Notes: generated from the letters alone by a model not told the origin. Counted from the first letter of the stretch, positions 9,895 through 22,627 are shown. The stretch: 64,000 nt of DNA from an uncultured Acidimicrobiaceae bacterium (GCA_947259365.1 CAMYMC010000050.1:1-64000), one strand, 5' to 3'. Made by a program: numbers and translations.

Positions 9895-10935
9895 TCACGA
9901 GGCCCAGTCGGGAGAGAAGTCCGGCTGCGGATCGTCGGTCAACTGGCGGGCCTCGGTGCCGTCGATCCGCATGATCCACAGGTCCGTCGCCGCCGACTGC
10001 ATGGAGTACGCCAGCCACTCTCCATCCGGCGACCACACGGGCGGTCCGTAGAAGAACTCGTCGTCGGTGAGCCGCGTCTGGTTGGCGCCGTCGCCATCGA
10101 CGAGGTAGAGGTCACTGCGATCACCCTCCGGGCTCATCGCTGCGAACGCGATCCGGGTGCCGTCGGGCGACCACGCCGCACCGTTCACCTGCCCGGGCAC
10201 ATCGGTGACCTCAGCAATACCGCTGCCGGTCGCGTCGGCTACGAGCACCGTCAGCTTGCCACCGGGCTGATTGGAGAGAAACAGGAACCGGGAGCCGTCC
10301 GGTGCCCACCTGGCGTCCAAGTCGAATGTCGGATCGGAGTCCACCAGCTGAGTGAACCCGGTTCCGTCGAGGTTCATCACGGCGACGTCCGGCCTGTCCT
10401 GAGGCTCGCCCTCGCTGTCGTTGTTGAAGATCAGCGCCGTGCCGTCGGGGTGCCAGTCGGCGTTGAAGCTGCTGAAGTCGGAGATCTGGGTATTGCCCGT
10501 GCCGTCGGCGTTGACGACCCAGATGAGCTGCTCGCCGGTGCTCGACGTCCAGTACACGATCTTGGTGCGGTCGGGCGACCAGCGGGGGCTCACGACGTCC
10601 ACATCGCGCTCGGTGACGGCTGTCAGGTCGCCGGATTCGGGGTCGATGAGAACCATCCGCCCGACGCCGCCGATCATCTTCACGAAGACGATGGCATTGG
10701 CGAGATCGGGTTCCGGCTCCGGCGCGGTGGTCGTAGTGGTCGATGTCGTGGTCGTGGTCGACGGCGCGGCGGTGGTCGTCGTTGTCGCGGCAGTGATGGC
10801 CGTCGTTGCGGCCGACCCAGCCGGTGCCGCCGTGGTTGCCGGCGGGGCAGTCGTGGTGGTCGTACCTCCTGCACCGTCGTCGCCACAGCCGGTCGCGACG
10901 AGCACGAGGGCCATGAGCGGGATGCGCATCCTCAC
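9895..10935 (-). CDS. TolB-like/PD40 beta-propeller lipoprotein with Thr-rich linker
   Basis: MRMRIPLMALVLVATGCGDD lipobox; TTTTTAPP...TTTTTSTTTTTAPEPEPD; repeated WSPDG units. Confidence 0.85.
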   Translation of the reverse strand: MRMRIPLMALVLVATGCGDDGAGGTTTTTAPPATTAAPAGSAATTAITAATTTTTAAPSTTTTTSTTTTTAPEPEPDLANAIVFVKMIGGVGRMVLIDPESGDLTAVTERDVDVVSPRWSPDRTKIVYWTSSTGEQLIWVVNADGTGNTQISDFSSFNADWHPDGTALIFNNDSEGEPQDRPDVAVMNLDGTGFTQLVDSDPTFDLDARWAPDGSRFLFLSNQPGGKLTVLVADATGSGIAEVTDVPGQVNGAAWSPDGTRIAFAAMSPEGDRSDLYLVDGDGANQTRLTDDEFFYGPPVWSPDGEWLAYSMQSAATDLWIMRIDGTEARQLTDDPQPDFSPDWAS

Positions 10936-11246
10936 CGGCTTCCTCCTCGCTTCTCACGCCCCTCGCCGGCGAGGCTACACCCTCTCCCGTCGGCGCCAGC
11001 CGGCGCCGACGGCTCACCCGCCGCAGCGACGCGAGCGTTCGCCCGCCAGATGGGATTGGACGACATCAGGGTGGAAGAGCATCCGTCCCGGACATGGTGT
11101 CCGGCACCCGAACGAGCCCGCTCCCCGGCGTTCTTGCAGGCCGACGGCTGGAAACCGTTGGGGCACAAGGATTCAGGGTGTCCGCTGATCTGGCGTTTGC
11201 CAACGACACCGCGACGACATTCCGGGTGCGGCGAGGCGCAGAAGGC

Positions 11247-11271
11247 GTTTCCCTTGTACCACAAGGGAAAC
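11247..11271 (-). terminator. 11-bp perfect inverted repeat immediately 3' of tRNA-Leu
   Basis: GTTTCCCTTGT-ACC-ACAAGGGAAAC, about 5 nt beyond the tRNA 3' end; no clear U tract. Confidence 0.55.
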
Positions 11272-11275
11272 AGGG

Positions 11276-11361
11276 TGCCCGGGGAGGGATTCGAACCCCC
11301 ACGCCCCCGAAGGGACAGCGGATTTTAAGTCCGCCGCGGCTGCCACTTACGCCACCCGGGC
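11276..11361 (-). tRNA. tRNA-Leu (TAA anticodon)
   Basis: GCCCGGGTGGCGTAAGTGGCAGCCGCGGCGGACTTAAAATCCGCTG...GGGGGTTCGAATCCCTCCCCGGGCA; long variable arm; CCA not encoded. Confidence 0.93.
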
Positions 11362-11475
11362 GACGGGATGCAGGCTACCGGAGCCGCCCGGCGGCGCCGA
11401 GCGAGGCCCTCTGCGGCGGCGGTAATCTCTGGCACTCACCACGACGACCGCGAAGCGATATTGGAGGACTTCCCC

Positions 11476-13542
11476 GTGAAGGTGTTCCCGCCCGAGAAGA
11501 TCCGCAACGTGGCCCTCGTCGGCCACAACGGCGCCGGCAAGACGACGCTTGCCGAGGCGCTGCTCTACCGGGCAGGCGCGATCGGGCGGCTCGGCCGGGT
11601 CGAAGACGGCAACACGGTGTTCGACTACGACCCCGAGGAGCACAAGCGGAGTATGTCGCTGTCGCTGGCCATGGCTCCGTTCGAGTGGAACAGCCACAAG
11701 ATCAACCTCATCGACACCCCCGGGTATGCGGACTTCGTCGGCGATGTCAGGGCGGCGTTGCGGGTCACCGACCTCGCCGTGTTCGTCGTCAGCGCCGTCG
11801 ACGGGGTCGAGGTCCAGACGGACAACGTGTGGCGGATGGCCGAGGACCTCGGCGTGCCCCGGATGATCTTCATCAACAAGCTCGACAAGGAACGGGCCTC
11901 GTTCGACCGCACGCTCGAGGCGCTACGAAGCCGCTTCGGAGCCGGCATCGCGCCGATCGAGCTGCCGATCGGCGAGGAGGCGTCCTTCCACGGCGTCGCC
12001 GACCTGTTCTCCGATACCGCCTACTTGTACGACTCGGGATCGGGCCAGCCGGCGGAGCTCCCCGAGGAGATGGAGGGTCGCATCCAGCGGGTCCACGACA
12101 ACCTCGTCGAGGGCATCGTCGTCGCGGACGACGACCTGCTGGAGCGCTACCTCGAAGGAGACGTCCCCTCGGTGCAGGAGTTGGAAAAGACGATGGCCAT
12201 CGGCGTCGCCGACGCCACTGTGTTCCCCGTCGTCTGCGGCTCTGCGACCGGCCCGATCGCCGTCGACCGCCTCGCCAACTACATCGTCGAGATCGGGCCG
12301 CCCCCGACGGTGCGTGGCGGAGTCGAGGTCGAGGCCGGGGGCGAGCTCGTCGAGGTCGAGCCCAGCCCTGGGGGCGACCCCCTCGCCTTCGTCTTCAAGA
12401 CGCTCGCCGACCCCTACGTCGGCCAGATCTCCCTCTTCAAGGTGCTCTCGGGCACGGTCAAGTCCGAGATGACGCTCCACAACACCCGCTCCGGCTCCGA
12501 CGAGCGGCTGGCCAAGATCGCGTACATGGTGGGCAAGGAAACGGAGCTGATCGGCGAGGTTCCGGCAGGAGACATCGGGGCGGTGTCCAAGCTCAACAAC
12601 ACGTCGACCGGCGACACCCTGGCACCGAAGGGCAAGCCGGTGAGGGTCCCGGGGATCGCCCAGCCCGCCCCGGTACTTGCGGTCGCTATTTCGGCCGCGA
12701 CCCAGGCGGACGAGGACAAGCTCGCCAACGCCCTCCGCCGCCTCCAGGACGAAGACCCGGCTCTCCGCGTCGAGCGCAACGACGAGACGAAACAGACCCT
12801 GCTGCGGGGGGCCGGCGAGACGCACCTCACCATCGCCATCGAGAAGCTCCAGCGGAAGTTCGGCGTCGAGGTGGCGCGCCACCAGGTGAGGGTTGCGTAC
12901 CGGGAGACGATCACGCGGCCGGCGGACGCCGAGGGCAAGTACAAGAAACAGACCGGAGGGCGCGGCCAGTTCGGCGTCGCCATGGTGCGGGTCGAGCCCA
13001 ACGAGCGGGGAGCGGGGTTCGAGTTCATGGACGAGATCAAGGGCGGCTCCATCCCCCGCCAGTTCATCCCGGCGGTCGAGCGGGGAATTCGCGAGACGAT
13101 GGCCGACGGGGGTGTTCACGGATACCCGGTCGTGGACGTGATCGTCCACTGCGTCGACGGCAAATACCACTCCGTCGACTCGTCGGAGATGAGCTTCAAG
13201 ATGGCCGGCCGGATCGGCTTCAAGGCGGCCATGGACAGCGCCGGTCCCATCATGTTGGAGCCGATCTCGCGCATCGAGGTCACGGTGCCCGCCGACTACC
13301 AGGGCGACGTCATGGGCGACCTGTCGTCGCGACGGGGCCAGGTGCAGGGCACGACGGCGGCGGCCGGCGGCCGCCAAACGATCCTCGCGATCGTGCCGAC
13401 GTCGGAGATCCTCACCTACGCCATCGACCTGCGCTCGATCTCCCAGGGATGGGGCACATTCGTCGCCGAGCACGACCACTACGCCGAGCTTCCACCCCAC
13501 CTCGTCGAGCGCGTCGCCAAGGCCGACGAAGACGACGACTGA
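11476..13542 (+). CDS. Elongation factor G-like translational GTPase (EF-G2 type)
   Basis: GHNGAGKTTLAEALL P-loop, DTPGYADF, NKLD; EF-G C-terminal domains; GTG start with GGAGG upstream. Confidence 0.9.
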   Translation: MKVFPPEKIRNVALVGHNGAGKTTLAEALLYRAGAIGRLGRVEDGNTVFDYDPEEHKRSMSLSLAMAPFEWNSHKINLIDTPGYADFVGDVRAALRVTDLAVFVVSAVDGVEVQTDNVWRMAEDLGVPRMIFINKLDKERASFDRTLEALRSRFGAGIAPIELPIGEEASFHGVADLFSDTAYLYDSGSGQPAELPEEMEGRIQRVHDNLVEGIVVADDDLLERYLEGDVPSVQELEKTMAIGVADATVFPVVCGSATGPIAVDRLANYIVEIGPPPTVRGGVEVEAGGELVEVEPSPGGDPLAFVFKTLADPYVGQISLFKVLSGTVKSEMTLHNTRSGSDERLAKIAYMVGKETELIGEVPAGDIGAVSKLNNTSTGDTLAPKGKPVRVPGIAQPAPVLAVAISAATQADEDKLANALRRLQDEDPALRVERNDETKQTLLRGAGETHLTIAIEKLQRKFGVEVARHQVRVAYRETITRPADAEGKYKKQTGGRGQFGVAMVRVEPNERGAGFEFMDEIKGGSIPRQFIPAVERGIRETMADGGVHGYPVVDVIVHCVDGKYHSVDSSEMSFKMAGRIGFKAAMDSAGPIMLEPISRIEVTVPADYQGDVMGDLSSRRGQVQGTTAAAGGRQTILAIVPTSEILTYAIDLRSISQGWGTFVAEHDHYAELPPHLVERVAKADEDDD

Positions 13543-13589
13543 GCTGAGACGCGCTCAGTCCGGGATCGGCGCCGATCGCGTCACCCGCC

Positions 13590-14507
13590 TCACGCCCCAG
13601 CTGCTCGCAGGGCTACGCCGTCCAGGAGGTCGGACTCGGACACGACGAGCCGCTCGGTTCCCGCGACGGCCAGCGCCTGCTCGGCCACGAGGACGCCTCC
13701 GACGACGACCGGGGCCCGCGCCGGGTCGAGTGACGGGATTGCGACGATGTCGTCGAGCTCCATGGCGGCGAGTCGATCGACCAGGGAGGTGAGCTCGTCG
13801 CCGGTCAGCTCGGCGCCGTGCACCGCTGCCGGGTCGTAGGCGGCGAGCCCCTTGGCGATGGTCGCAAGCGCCGTGAAGGTCCCGGCCACTCCGATGACTG
13901 TTGCGGGCATCTCGGGGAGCGAGACGACGGCGAGCGCCTCCGCGGCGCCCGCCCTCGCCGCTTCGAGGTGAGACGGAGGCACCGGGTGGGTGCCGAGGTA
14001 GCGCTCGGTGAGCCGCACGGAGCCGGTGTCCACCGACACCGCGTACTCGAGCTCGGTGGTGCCCATGACGAACTCCGTGCTCCCTCCGCCGAGGTCGATG
14101 ACGAGTGCAGGTCGGTCGCCTTCCACACCCGACAGCGCGCCGAGGAAGGACAGCTCGGCCTCCTCGGCGCCGGAGATCACGTCGGGCCGCACCCCGAGCG
14201 CAAGCTCGGCGCGGTCGAGGAACGCCTCCCGGTTGACGGCATCACGAGCCGCCGAGGTGGCGACGGCGCGAACGCCGGCGACGTCCCAGGCACGGACGGC
14301 CTCACCGTATCCGGCGAGCACGGCGATCGTGCGCCCCATCGCCTCATCGGACAGGGTCCCGTCGGCGTCGACCCCCTGCCCCAGGCGCGTCACCGTCACC
14401 CTCCGGTCCAACCACTCGAGGCGCTGCCCGAGTAGATCGCCCCCTCCGGCCTCGGCGACGAGAAGGCGGATCGAGTTCGTGCCGATGTCGACCGCGGCGA
14501 CCCTCAC
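13590..14507 (-). CDS. ppx: Ppx/GppA family exopolyphosphatase
   Basis: VRVAAVDIGTNSIRLLVAE...VIDLGGGSTEFVMG. Confidence 0.92.
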   Translation of the reverse strand: MRVAAVDIGTNSIRLLVAEAGGGDLLGQRLEWLDRRVTVTRLGQGVDADGTLSDEAMGRTIAVLAGYGEAVRAWDVAGVRAVATSAARDAVNREAFLDRAELALGVRPDVISGAEEAELSFLGALSGVEGDRPALVIDLGGGSTEFVMGTTELEYAVSVDTGSVRLTERYLGTHPVPPSHLEAARAGAAEALAVVSLPEMPATVIGVAGTFTALATIAKGLAAYDPAAVHGAELTGDELTSLVDRLAAMELDDIVAIPSLDPARAPVVVGGVLVAEQALAVAGTERLVVSESDLLDGVALRAAGA

Positions 14508-15023
14508 CGCTTCGGCTCCCTCCAGGCGGGATTGCGAACGACGACGCCTTCGAGGTCGGCGACGCAGGCGGTGGAGCAATCCAGCGGCTCGATGTCGGCG
14601 GCGGTCTGCTCCCCCACCGGGTTGTCGTTGCCGGCGGCATGATCGGCGTAGTGGGCGTGGAGGCACTTGACCCCACCCGCCGAGCCCCCGACCCCTCCCG
14701 ACGGCCGGTGCGCCGGGGCGTCCGGGGCGATGAGCGCGTCCCGCTCGGCGGCGTAGCGGCGCATCGCTCGCTCGTAGCGGGCGGCGAAATCGCCATCGGC
14801 CTCGATGCGGGTCGCGGCGGCGACGACGCCGCCGGCCGACTCGATCCTGCCGATGCGGCGCAGGGCGAGAGGGCAGGTGAGCCAGTAGCGAGTCGGGAAC
14901 GGCGTGCCATCGTCGAGGTGAGGCGGCACGGCGATCACCGTCGGCACGCCGAGATGGCAGCGGGCCACCGCGTCGACGGGCGACCGAGGCTCTCTCTCCA
15001 GCTGGGCGGCGATCGCCGCCCGG

Positions 15024-15031
<8 letters not shown>
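14504..15031 (-). CDS. DUF501 family protein
   Basis: RCHLGVPTVIAVPPHLDDGTPFPTRYWLTCPLALRRIGRIESAGG; position between ppx and ftsB-like gene. Confidence 0.9.
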
Positions 15032-16783
<1,752 letters not shown>

Positions 16784-16790
16784 TCATCGG

Positions 16791-18296
16791 TCACTCCGCG
16801 CGTCGTGACGCCTCCGCACCGGCCACGCTGCCGCCGGCGTTCAGCTCGGTCTTCGCCGCCTCCCAGAGGGCGTCCATCTCGTCCAGGGAGAGGTCCTCGA
16901 GGCGGTTCCCCGCCGCAGTCGCAGCCGCCTCGAGGTGACGGAACCGCTCTTCGAACCGGTCGTTGGCGCGCCGCAGCGCGAGTTCGGCGTCGACGCCGAG
17001 GTGGCGGGCGACGTTGACGACGGCGAAGAGCACGTCGCCGAGCTCGTCGAGGGCGGCGGCCTCGTCGCCGGTGGCGGCCCGGAGCTCGGCGAGCTCCTCG
17101 TCGAGTTTGGCGAGCACCGGCTCGAGAGTGGCCCAGTCGAACCCGGCGGACGCCGCCCGCCGCTGCAGCTTGTCGGCTTTCGAGGTCGCCGGCAGCGCAG
17201 CCGGGATGTCGTCCATCAGCGAGTCGCGGCCCTTCTCGTGGCGCTTCAGCTCCTCCCAGTTGGCGCGGACGGTTGCCGCGTCCTCCGCCTCCACCTCGCC
17301 GAAGACGTGGGGATGGCGGCGGACGAGCTTGCGCCGGATCTGCTCGGCGATCTCCTCGACATCGAACAGCCCGGCTTCGCGGGCGAGGGTGGCGTGGAAG
17401 ACGACCTGGAGGAGCAGGTCGCCGAGCTCCTCTTCGACGAGGGCGTAGCCGGCGTGGTCGATCTCCCCGCGGGGGGCATCGGCCGGGAGGCGGCTCAGCG
17501 CCTCGACCGTCTCGTAGGCCTCCTCGACGAGGTGGCTCACCAGCGTGTGGTGGGTCTGCTCCCGGTCCCACGGGCACTCGCGGCGAAGCCGGCGGTTCGT
17601 CACCACGAGGCCGTGCCACCCCACCGGGTCGGGATCGACGAACAGGGTCGTCCTCGGTCCGGGCCGGCAGCGCGCCGCCTCCCGGAGCTCGACGGTCTCG
17701 ACCACCTCGTCGGCGTCCCCGAGGCGTTCGAGGACCACGACCGGCGTGGTGCCGGCCAGCACCTTCGAGAGGCCTCCGGCCACGTCGGAGAGCACGAGCG
17801 GCCCATCGACCTGCGTGATGAGCGTGGGAACGTGGAGGGGAAGCGGGTCCGGCAGGTCCCGGCCGTCGAGCACCTGGACGCCGCGCCCCAGCGGATCGAG
17901 CCCCAGGCGGTCCCAGACGAGGTCGAGAAAGGAGCCGCCGGCGATGACGTCGAACGTGATGCCGGCGGCCGCTGCGGCTGCCCGGACCTCTGCCACGGAG
18001 CGCTCCCCGACGTGTGCGCTGCCGGGAACGGCGTAGACCGCGGGCGCGGTAGCGGCGATGCCGACGACCCGCTCTGCGATCGCGCCGTACACGGCGTCGA
18101 GATCGGGGGCATCGTCGTAGAGGTCGTCGCAGAACGTCACCGCTCTCGATGAGGCGATTTCGGCCGCAGCCGGATGCGACGCGGTCCGCACGACGATCGT
18201 GCGGTCGGGGTCGTCCAGCGCGGCGAGCGCCGCCGGTGGTGTTGCGTCGATGCCTGCGGGCCCGAGCCCGACGACGACGAGGCGGGGCTCAGGCAT
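16791..18296 (-). CDS. mazG: MazG nucleotide pyrophosphohydrolase with N-terminal SAM-methylase-like domain (YabN-type fusion)
   Basis: MPEPRLVVVGLGPAGIDATPPAALAAL; MazG part CPWDREQTHHTLVSHLVEEAYETVEAL...ELGDLLLQVVFHA. Confidence 0.92.
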   Translation of the reverse strand: MPEPRLVVVGLGPAGIDATPPAALAALDDPDRTIVVRTASHPAAAEIASSRAVTFCDDLYDDAPDLDAVYGAIAERVVGIAATAPAVYAVPGSAHVGERSVAEVRAAAAAAGITFDVIAGGSFLDLVWDRLGLDPLGRGVQVLDGRDLPDPLPLHVPTLITQVDGPLVLSDVAGGLSKVLAGTTPVVVLERLGDADEVVETVELREAARCRPGPRTTLFVDPDPVGWHGLVVTNRRLRRECPWDREQTHHTLVSHLVEEAYETVEALSRLPADAPRGEIDHAGYALVEEELGDLLLQVVFHATLAREAGLFDVEEIAEQIRRKLVRRHPHVFGEVEAEDAATVRANWEELKRHEKGRDSLMDDIPAALPATSKADKLQRRAASAGFDWATLEPVLAKLDEELAELRAATGDEAAALDELGDVLFAVVNVARHLGVDAELALRRANDRFEERFRHLEAAATAAGNRLEDLSLDEMDALWEAAKTELNAGGSVAGAEASRRAE

Positions 18297-19251
18297 CGGG
18301 CGGGTCGATCCCGAAGTCCTCTGGCGACCAGCGACCGACGAGGATGTTGACGTCGATGTCGGCGGCGAGCAGCTCACTCGTGAACCACGGCGCGAAGAAC
18401 CCGCTCACCGCGTCGGCATCGACGTACGCGACCGGGTCGGCGAGGAACTCGTCACGGGTCGGCGCCGTCTTCTCCTCCACCCGGATGAGATGGAACCCGA
18501 ACTCGGTGGCGACCGGACCCGCGACCTCGCCCACCGGAGCCCGGGCGGCAGCGTTGCCGAACTCCGACACCCAGCGGGACATCGGTAGGGCGCACTCCGC
18601 CCCGTCGACGAGGAGGCCTCCCTGTGTTCCGCTGTCGATGGAGACCTCGTCGGCGAGGGCGGCGAAGTCCTCACCTGCTCCGAGACGATCGAGCACGGCC
18701 AGCGCCTCGGCTTCGGTGTCGACGAGGATGTGTCGGATGCACCCGGCGGTGACGAGCTCGGGGCTGTCGTCGATGATCCCCTCCAGGAACCCCGCCTCGC
18801 TCCGCATGAGCTCGGCAACGACGCGGTCGCGCAGGAGCAGGCTCTGTGCCTCCCGGCGAAGCAGCTCCTCGCCGAGGTCCGGGTTCTGGGCGATGAATGC
18901 GAAGCTCTGCGCATACCGCTCCGGAGGCTCGGCGAGCAGCGCAGCGACATCGGAATCGGTGACGGTCACCCCGAGCGAGTCCTCCGCGGCGCCGCGGATC
19001 GCCTCCGTGAAGATCAACACCCTGAGGTCGATGCGGAACTGCTCCGTGTTCGTATCGACGTCGTCGGTCTGGTAGGCGGTGCGCAGGGCCCGTACGTCGG
19101 CCATCGTGATGTCGTTCCCGTTGACCGTCGCCAGCGGCCGCTCGTCGGAGTTGCCGCAGGCGACCGCGACCAGGGCGAGGGCGAGGGCCATCGCCGTGAG
19201 CGGACGGTGGACGGTGCGCACGGAACTCCTCACGTTTGACGGGGAGGCCAC
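18289..19251 (-). CDS. SurA/PpiC-like peptidyl-prolyl isomerase lipoprotein
   Basis: Lipobox ALVAVACGN; RHILVDTEAEALAVLDRLGAGEDFAALADEVSID...EFGFHLIRVEE. Confidence 0.85.
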   Translation of the reverse strand: MASPSNVRSSVRTVHRPLTAMALALALVAVACGNSDERPLATVNGNDITMADVRALRTAYQTDDVDTNTEQFRIDLRVLIFTEAIRGAAEDSLGVTVTDSDVAALLAEPPERYAQSFAFIAQNPDLGEELLRREAQSLLLRDRVVAELMRSEAGFLEGIIDDSPELVTAGCIRHILVDTEAEALAVLDRLGAGEDFAALADEVSIDSGTQGGLLVDGAECALPMSRWVSEFGNAAARAPVGEVAGPVATEFGFHLIRVEEKTAPTRDEFLADPVAYVDADAVSGFFAPWFTSELLAADIDVNILVGRWSPEDFGIDPPDA

Positions 19252-22200
19252 ATTGTACGGATGAACCCAGTGAGCGCCGCCACCGGATCGCCCTCGGGGA
19301 ACGGGACGAACAGGCGGGAGCCGCGCACGAGCGCCCGGGGGGCGATCCTCTCGAGCCTGACCTCCTCGGACTCGGCGAGCGCGACCGGTCCGAGCCGCAC
19401 CTCGTTGTGGAGCTTGACGACCTCACCGAGCTCCACCCGGAGAGCCTCGAGGCGGAGACCGGCGACGGCGAGGAGCGACTCCGCCTCCGGCGGCAGCGGG
19501 CCGTACCGGTCGCGCCATTCCGCGGCGATGTCGTCGATCTCGGCCGGATCGGTCGTCGCCGCCAGCTTGCGGTAGGCCTCGAGACGCTGGTCGCTCGACG
19601 GCACGTATCCGGGGGGAAGATGGGCGTCGACCGGCAGGTCGATCCTGACCTCGGGTGCCTCCTTCGCGCCGTCCGGCTCGAGGCCGCGAAGCTCGGAGAC
19701 CGCGCCGGCCACCAGCTCGACGTACAGGTCGAAGCCGACAGCGGCGATGTGACCCGCCTGGGTCTCGCCGAGGATGCTCCCGGCCCCCCTGATCTGGAGG
19801 TCTCGCATCGCCAGCTCGAACCCCGAGCCGAGATCTGAGTACTCGCCGATCGCCTCGAGGCGCCGGTAGGCCTCGTCGGCCAACGTCTGCTCGGGAGGAT
19901 GGAAGAGGTAGGCATAGGCCCGCTGGGAGGACCGGCCGACCCTTCCCCGGAGCTGGTAGAGCTGGGCGAGGCCGAGCCGGTCCGCCCGCTCCACGACGAG
20001 GGTGTTGACCTGGGGTAGGTCGAGGCCGGACTCGATGATGGTGGTGGCGACGAGCACGTCGTACTCGCCGTTCCAGAAGTCGAACATGACCTGTTCCAGC
20101 TGACCCTCGCTCATTCGTCCGTGGGCCACCGCGTAGCGGGCGTCGGGGACGAGCTCACGGAGACGGGCGAGCGCATGGTCGATCGACTGGATGCGGTTGT
20201 GGACGTAGAACACCTGCCCCTCCCGCAGCATCTCCCTGCGGATCGCCGCCGACACGGCCTGGGCGTCGTAGGGACCGACGTAGGTGAGGATGGGGTGGCG
20301 ATCCTCCGGCGGGGTGCGGATCTGGCTGACGTCGCGGATGCCGGTCAGTGCCATCTCGAGCGTGCGAGGGATCGGCGTCGCGGTGAGGGTGAGGACGTCG
20401 ACCGAGGTGCGAAGCTGCTTCAGCCGGTCCTTCGCCGAGACGCCGAAGCGTTGCTCCTCGTCGACGACGAGGAGTCCGAGGTCCTTGAAGGCGACGTCGT
20501 CGGAGAGCAGCCGGTGGGTGCCGACGACCACGTCGACGGCGCCGGATGCCAGCCCGGCGATGACATCTCGCTGCTGGGCGGGAGTCAGGAACCGGCTCAG
20601 CATCTCAACGCGAACCGGAAACGGGGCCATGCGCTCGGCGAAGGTCGTGTGGTGCTGCTGGGCGAGCAAGGTGGTCGGGACGAGCACCGCGGCCTGCCGC
20701 CCGTCCTGAACGGCTTTGAAGGCTCCCCGCAGGGCCACCTCGGTCTTGCCGAACCCGACGTCGCCGAAGATGAGCCGGTCCATCGGCGCGGCCGCCTCCA
20801 TGTCGGCCTTCATCTCGGCGATGGCCGTGATCTGGTCCGGCGTCTCCTCGAAGGGGAACCCGGTCTCGAACTCGTTCTGCCACGGAGTGTCCGCTTCGAA
20901 GGCGTGGCCCGTCGCGGCGGCGCGCTGGCGGTGGAGATCGACGACCTCCTCGGCGACGACGGCGACGGCCTTGCGAACCTTCGACCGGGTCGCCGCCCAG
21001 TCCGCACCGCCCAGCCGGGACAGCCGCGGCGACTCCCCTCCGGTGTAACGGCGGACCGCCGCCAGCTGGTCGGTCGGGACGTAGAGGCGGTCCGCGCCGT
21101 GGTAGGCGACGAGGAGGTAGTCACGCTCGACGCCCGCGATCTCGCGGTGGACGAGCCCTTCGAAGCGCCCGATGCCGTGATGGTGATGGACGACGAAGTC
21201 ACCCGGCTCGAGGTCGCGATAACCGTCGCCAACGACGGCTTCGGGTCGGGGCCGGGGCCGGCGGTGCGCCCTGCGCCTGCCGGCGACTTCTCGCTCCCCC
21301 ACCACGCCGATGCCGAGCGCGGGTGCGACGAAGCCGCGATGGATCCCGCACGCCATGACCGCGGCCTCGACGGCGTCGAGAGACTCGCGAACGGGCAGGC
21401 CCATCCCCGAGCCGGCGAGAAGGCGGGCGGCGCGCTCGGTTGCGGCGTCGCCGTCCATGGCGACGACGACCGTGACACTCCGGGCCTGCCAGCGGCCGAG
21501 GGCGGCCGCCACCGACTCGGCATCACCGGGGGTCGCGTCGAGGGCGGCGATCTCCAGGAGCGGGTCGCCGGGGCCCGACGGGCGCGGAGGCACGTCGAGG
21601 AGCGACGACTCGGGCGGAGCCAGCGGCAGGTACAGCCGCGGGTGAGCTGCAGCATCGGGAGCACTCGCCCCCCACGTCGGGGCGAGAGTGATCGCCAGGT
21701 CGCTCTCTTCCTCGATGAGCTCCGCTGCCCGTGCCCCGGACTGGGCGGGGTCGAAGACCACGACATCCGCGTCGAGATCACCGAAGACGGACTCCGCCGG
21801 GGCAAGCCACGGCAGCCACGACTCCATGCCCTGGAACACCACCCCCTCGGCGAGCCGATCCCACGTTGCAGACGCCCAGCTGGCCGTCGACGCGAGTTCG
21901 CCGGCGCGGCGGCGCAACTCGTCGTCGAGACGCATCTCGCGTGCCGGGTACAGCTCGACGCCATCGACGGCCTCCAGGGCGCGTTGCGACGCGATGCCGA
22001 ACGTTCGGATCTCGTCGACGTCGTCGCCGAAGAACTCGATCCTCACCGGATCGCCCCCCTGCGCCGGCGCAACGTCGATGATGCCTCCCCGGACGGCCAT
22101 CTCCCCGCGCGCCTCAACCCGATCGGTCCGGTGGTAGCCGAGGGCGGCGAGGGCGGCGACCACCGCCTCGAACCCCGCATCAGTCCCGGCGGCGATCTGC

Positions 22201-22586
22201 AGGGGCGCCGGCGAAGACGGCGACAGGCGCTGGGTGGCGGCGCGCACCGAGGCGACGACGATCGTGCCCGCGCTCCCGGTCGCCAACGCGTGGCGGGCCA
22301 CGCAGCGGTGCGCCATCGTCCCGACGTTCGGCGACACGTGCTCGAACGGGAGGGTCTCCCACGCCGGGAGCAGCTCCACCGGCGAATGGAACAGCGCGAC
22401 GTCGTCGGCGAGCTCCTCGGCCTCACGTTCCCGGGGCACGATTGCGAGTACAGGCCGGGCTGTCGCCGCTGCCATCCCGGCGAGGAAGAAGGCGCGCAGC
22501 GGCGCGGGCACGGCGATCCGGCCGGGAACGGTGGGTAGCAGATCGCCGGTCCAGCGCTCGACGAGCGGAGCGAGTGGCGCCGTCAC
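19230..22586 (-). CDS. mfd: Transcription-repair coupling factor
   Basis: Mfd layout: [79 protein letters not shown]. Confidence 0.97.
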   Translation of the reverse strand: MTAPLAPLVERWTGDLLPTVPGRIAVPAPLRAFFLAGMAAATARPVLAIVPREREAEELADDVALFHSPVELLPAWETLPFEHVSPNVGTMAHRCVARHALATGSAGTIVVASVRAATQRLSPSSPAPLQIAAGTDAGFEAVVAALAALGYHRTDRVEARGEMAVRGGIIDVAPAQGGDPVRIEFFGDDVDEIRTFGIASQRALEAVDGVELYPAREMRLDDELRRRAGELASTASWASATWDRLAEGVVFQGMESWLPWLAPAESVFGDLDADVVVFDPAQSGARAAELIEEESDLAITLAPTWGASAPDAAAHPRLYLPLAPPESSLLDVPPRPSGPGDPLLEIAALDATPGDAESVAAALGRWQARSVTVVVAMDGDAATERAARLLAGSGMGLPVRESLDAVEAAVMACGIHRGFVAPALGIGVVGEREVAGRRRAHRRPRPRPEAVVGDGYRDLEPGDFVVHHHHGIGRFEGLVHREIAGVERDYLLVAYHGADRLYVPTDQLAAVRRYTGGESPRLSRLGGADWAATRSKVRKAVAVVAEEVVDLHRQRAAATGHAFEADTPWQNEFETGFPFEETPDQITAIAEMKADMEAAAPMDRLIFGDVGFGKTEVALRGAFKAVQDGRQAAVLVPTTLLAQQHHTTFAERMAPFPVRVEMLSRFLTPAQQRDVIAGLASGAVDVVVGTHRLLSDDVAFKDLGLLVVDEEQRFGVSAKDRLKQLRTSVDVLTLTATPIPRTLEMALTGIRDVSQIRTPPEDRHPILTYVGPYDAQAVSAAIRREMLREGQVFYVHNRIQSIDHALARLRELVPDARYAVAHGRMSEGQLEQVMFDFWNGEYDVLVATTIIESGLDLPQVNTLVVERADRLGLAQLYQLRGRVGRSSQRAYAYLFHPPEQTLADEAYRRLEAIGEYSDLGSGFELAMRDLQIRGAGSILGETQAGHIAAVGFDLYVELVAGAVSELRGLEPDGAKEAPEVRIDLPVDAHLPPGYVPSSDQRLEAYRKLAATTDPAEIDDIAAEWRDRYGPLPPEAESLLAVAGLRLEALRVELGEVVKLHNEVRLGPVALAESEEVRLERIAPRALVRGSRLFVPFPEGDPVAALTGFIRTMWPPRQT

Positions 22587-22627
22587 GGGGATTGGATCGT
22601 AGCCGGAGTCCGCTACGGCGCCGCCGG

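Noticed and set aside
10730-10880. GTC/GTG-rich repetitive DNA considered as a tandem-repeat or CRISPR-like array
   Set aside because: Explained by Thr-rich codons in the PD40 lipoprotein linker; no spacer/repeat periodicity.
10932-11264. 110-aa - strand ORF beside tRNA-Leu
   Set aside because: No recognisable domain, includes the palindrome next to the tRNA; likely noncoding.
11094-13547. 817-aa + strand ORF and 525-aa - strand ORF (11923-13500)
   Set aside because: Both overlap the well-supported EF-G-like gene in other frames; Arg/Gly/Pro-rich shadow translations.
13564-13577. Perfect palindrome GATCGGCGCCGATC between convergent EF-G-like and ppx genes
   Set aside because: Short and GC-rich; may be a bidirectional terminator or chance, with no loop or U tract.
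20121-22538. 805-aa ORF on + strand
   Set aside because: Antisense to mfd; low-complexity translation typical of the shadow frame in high-GC DNA.
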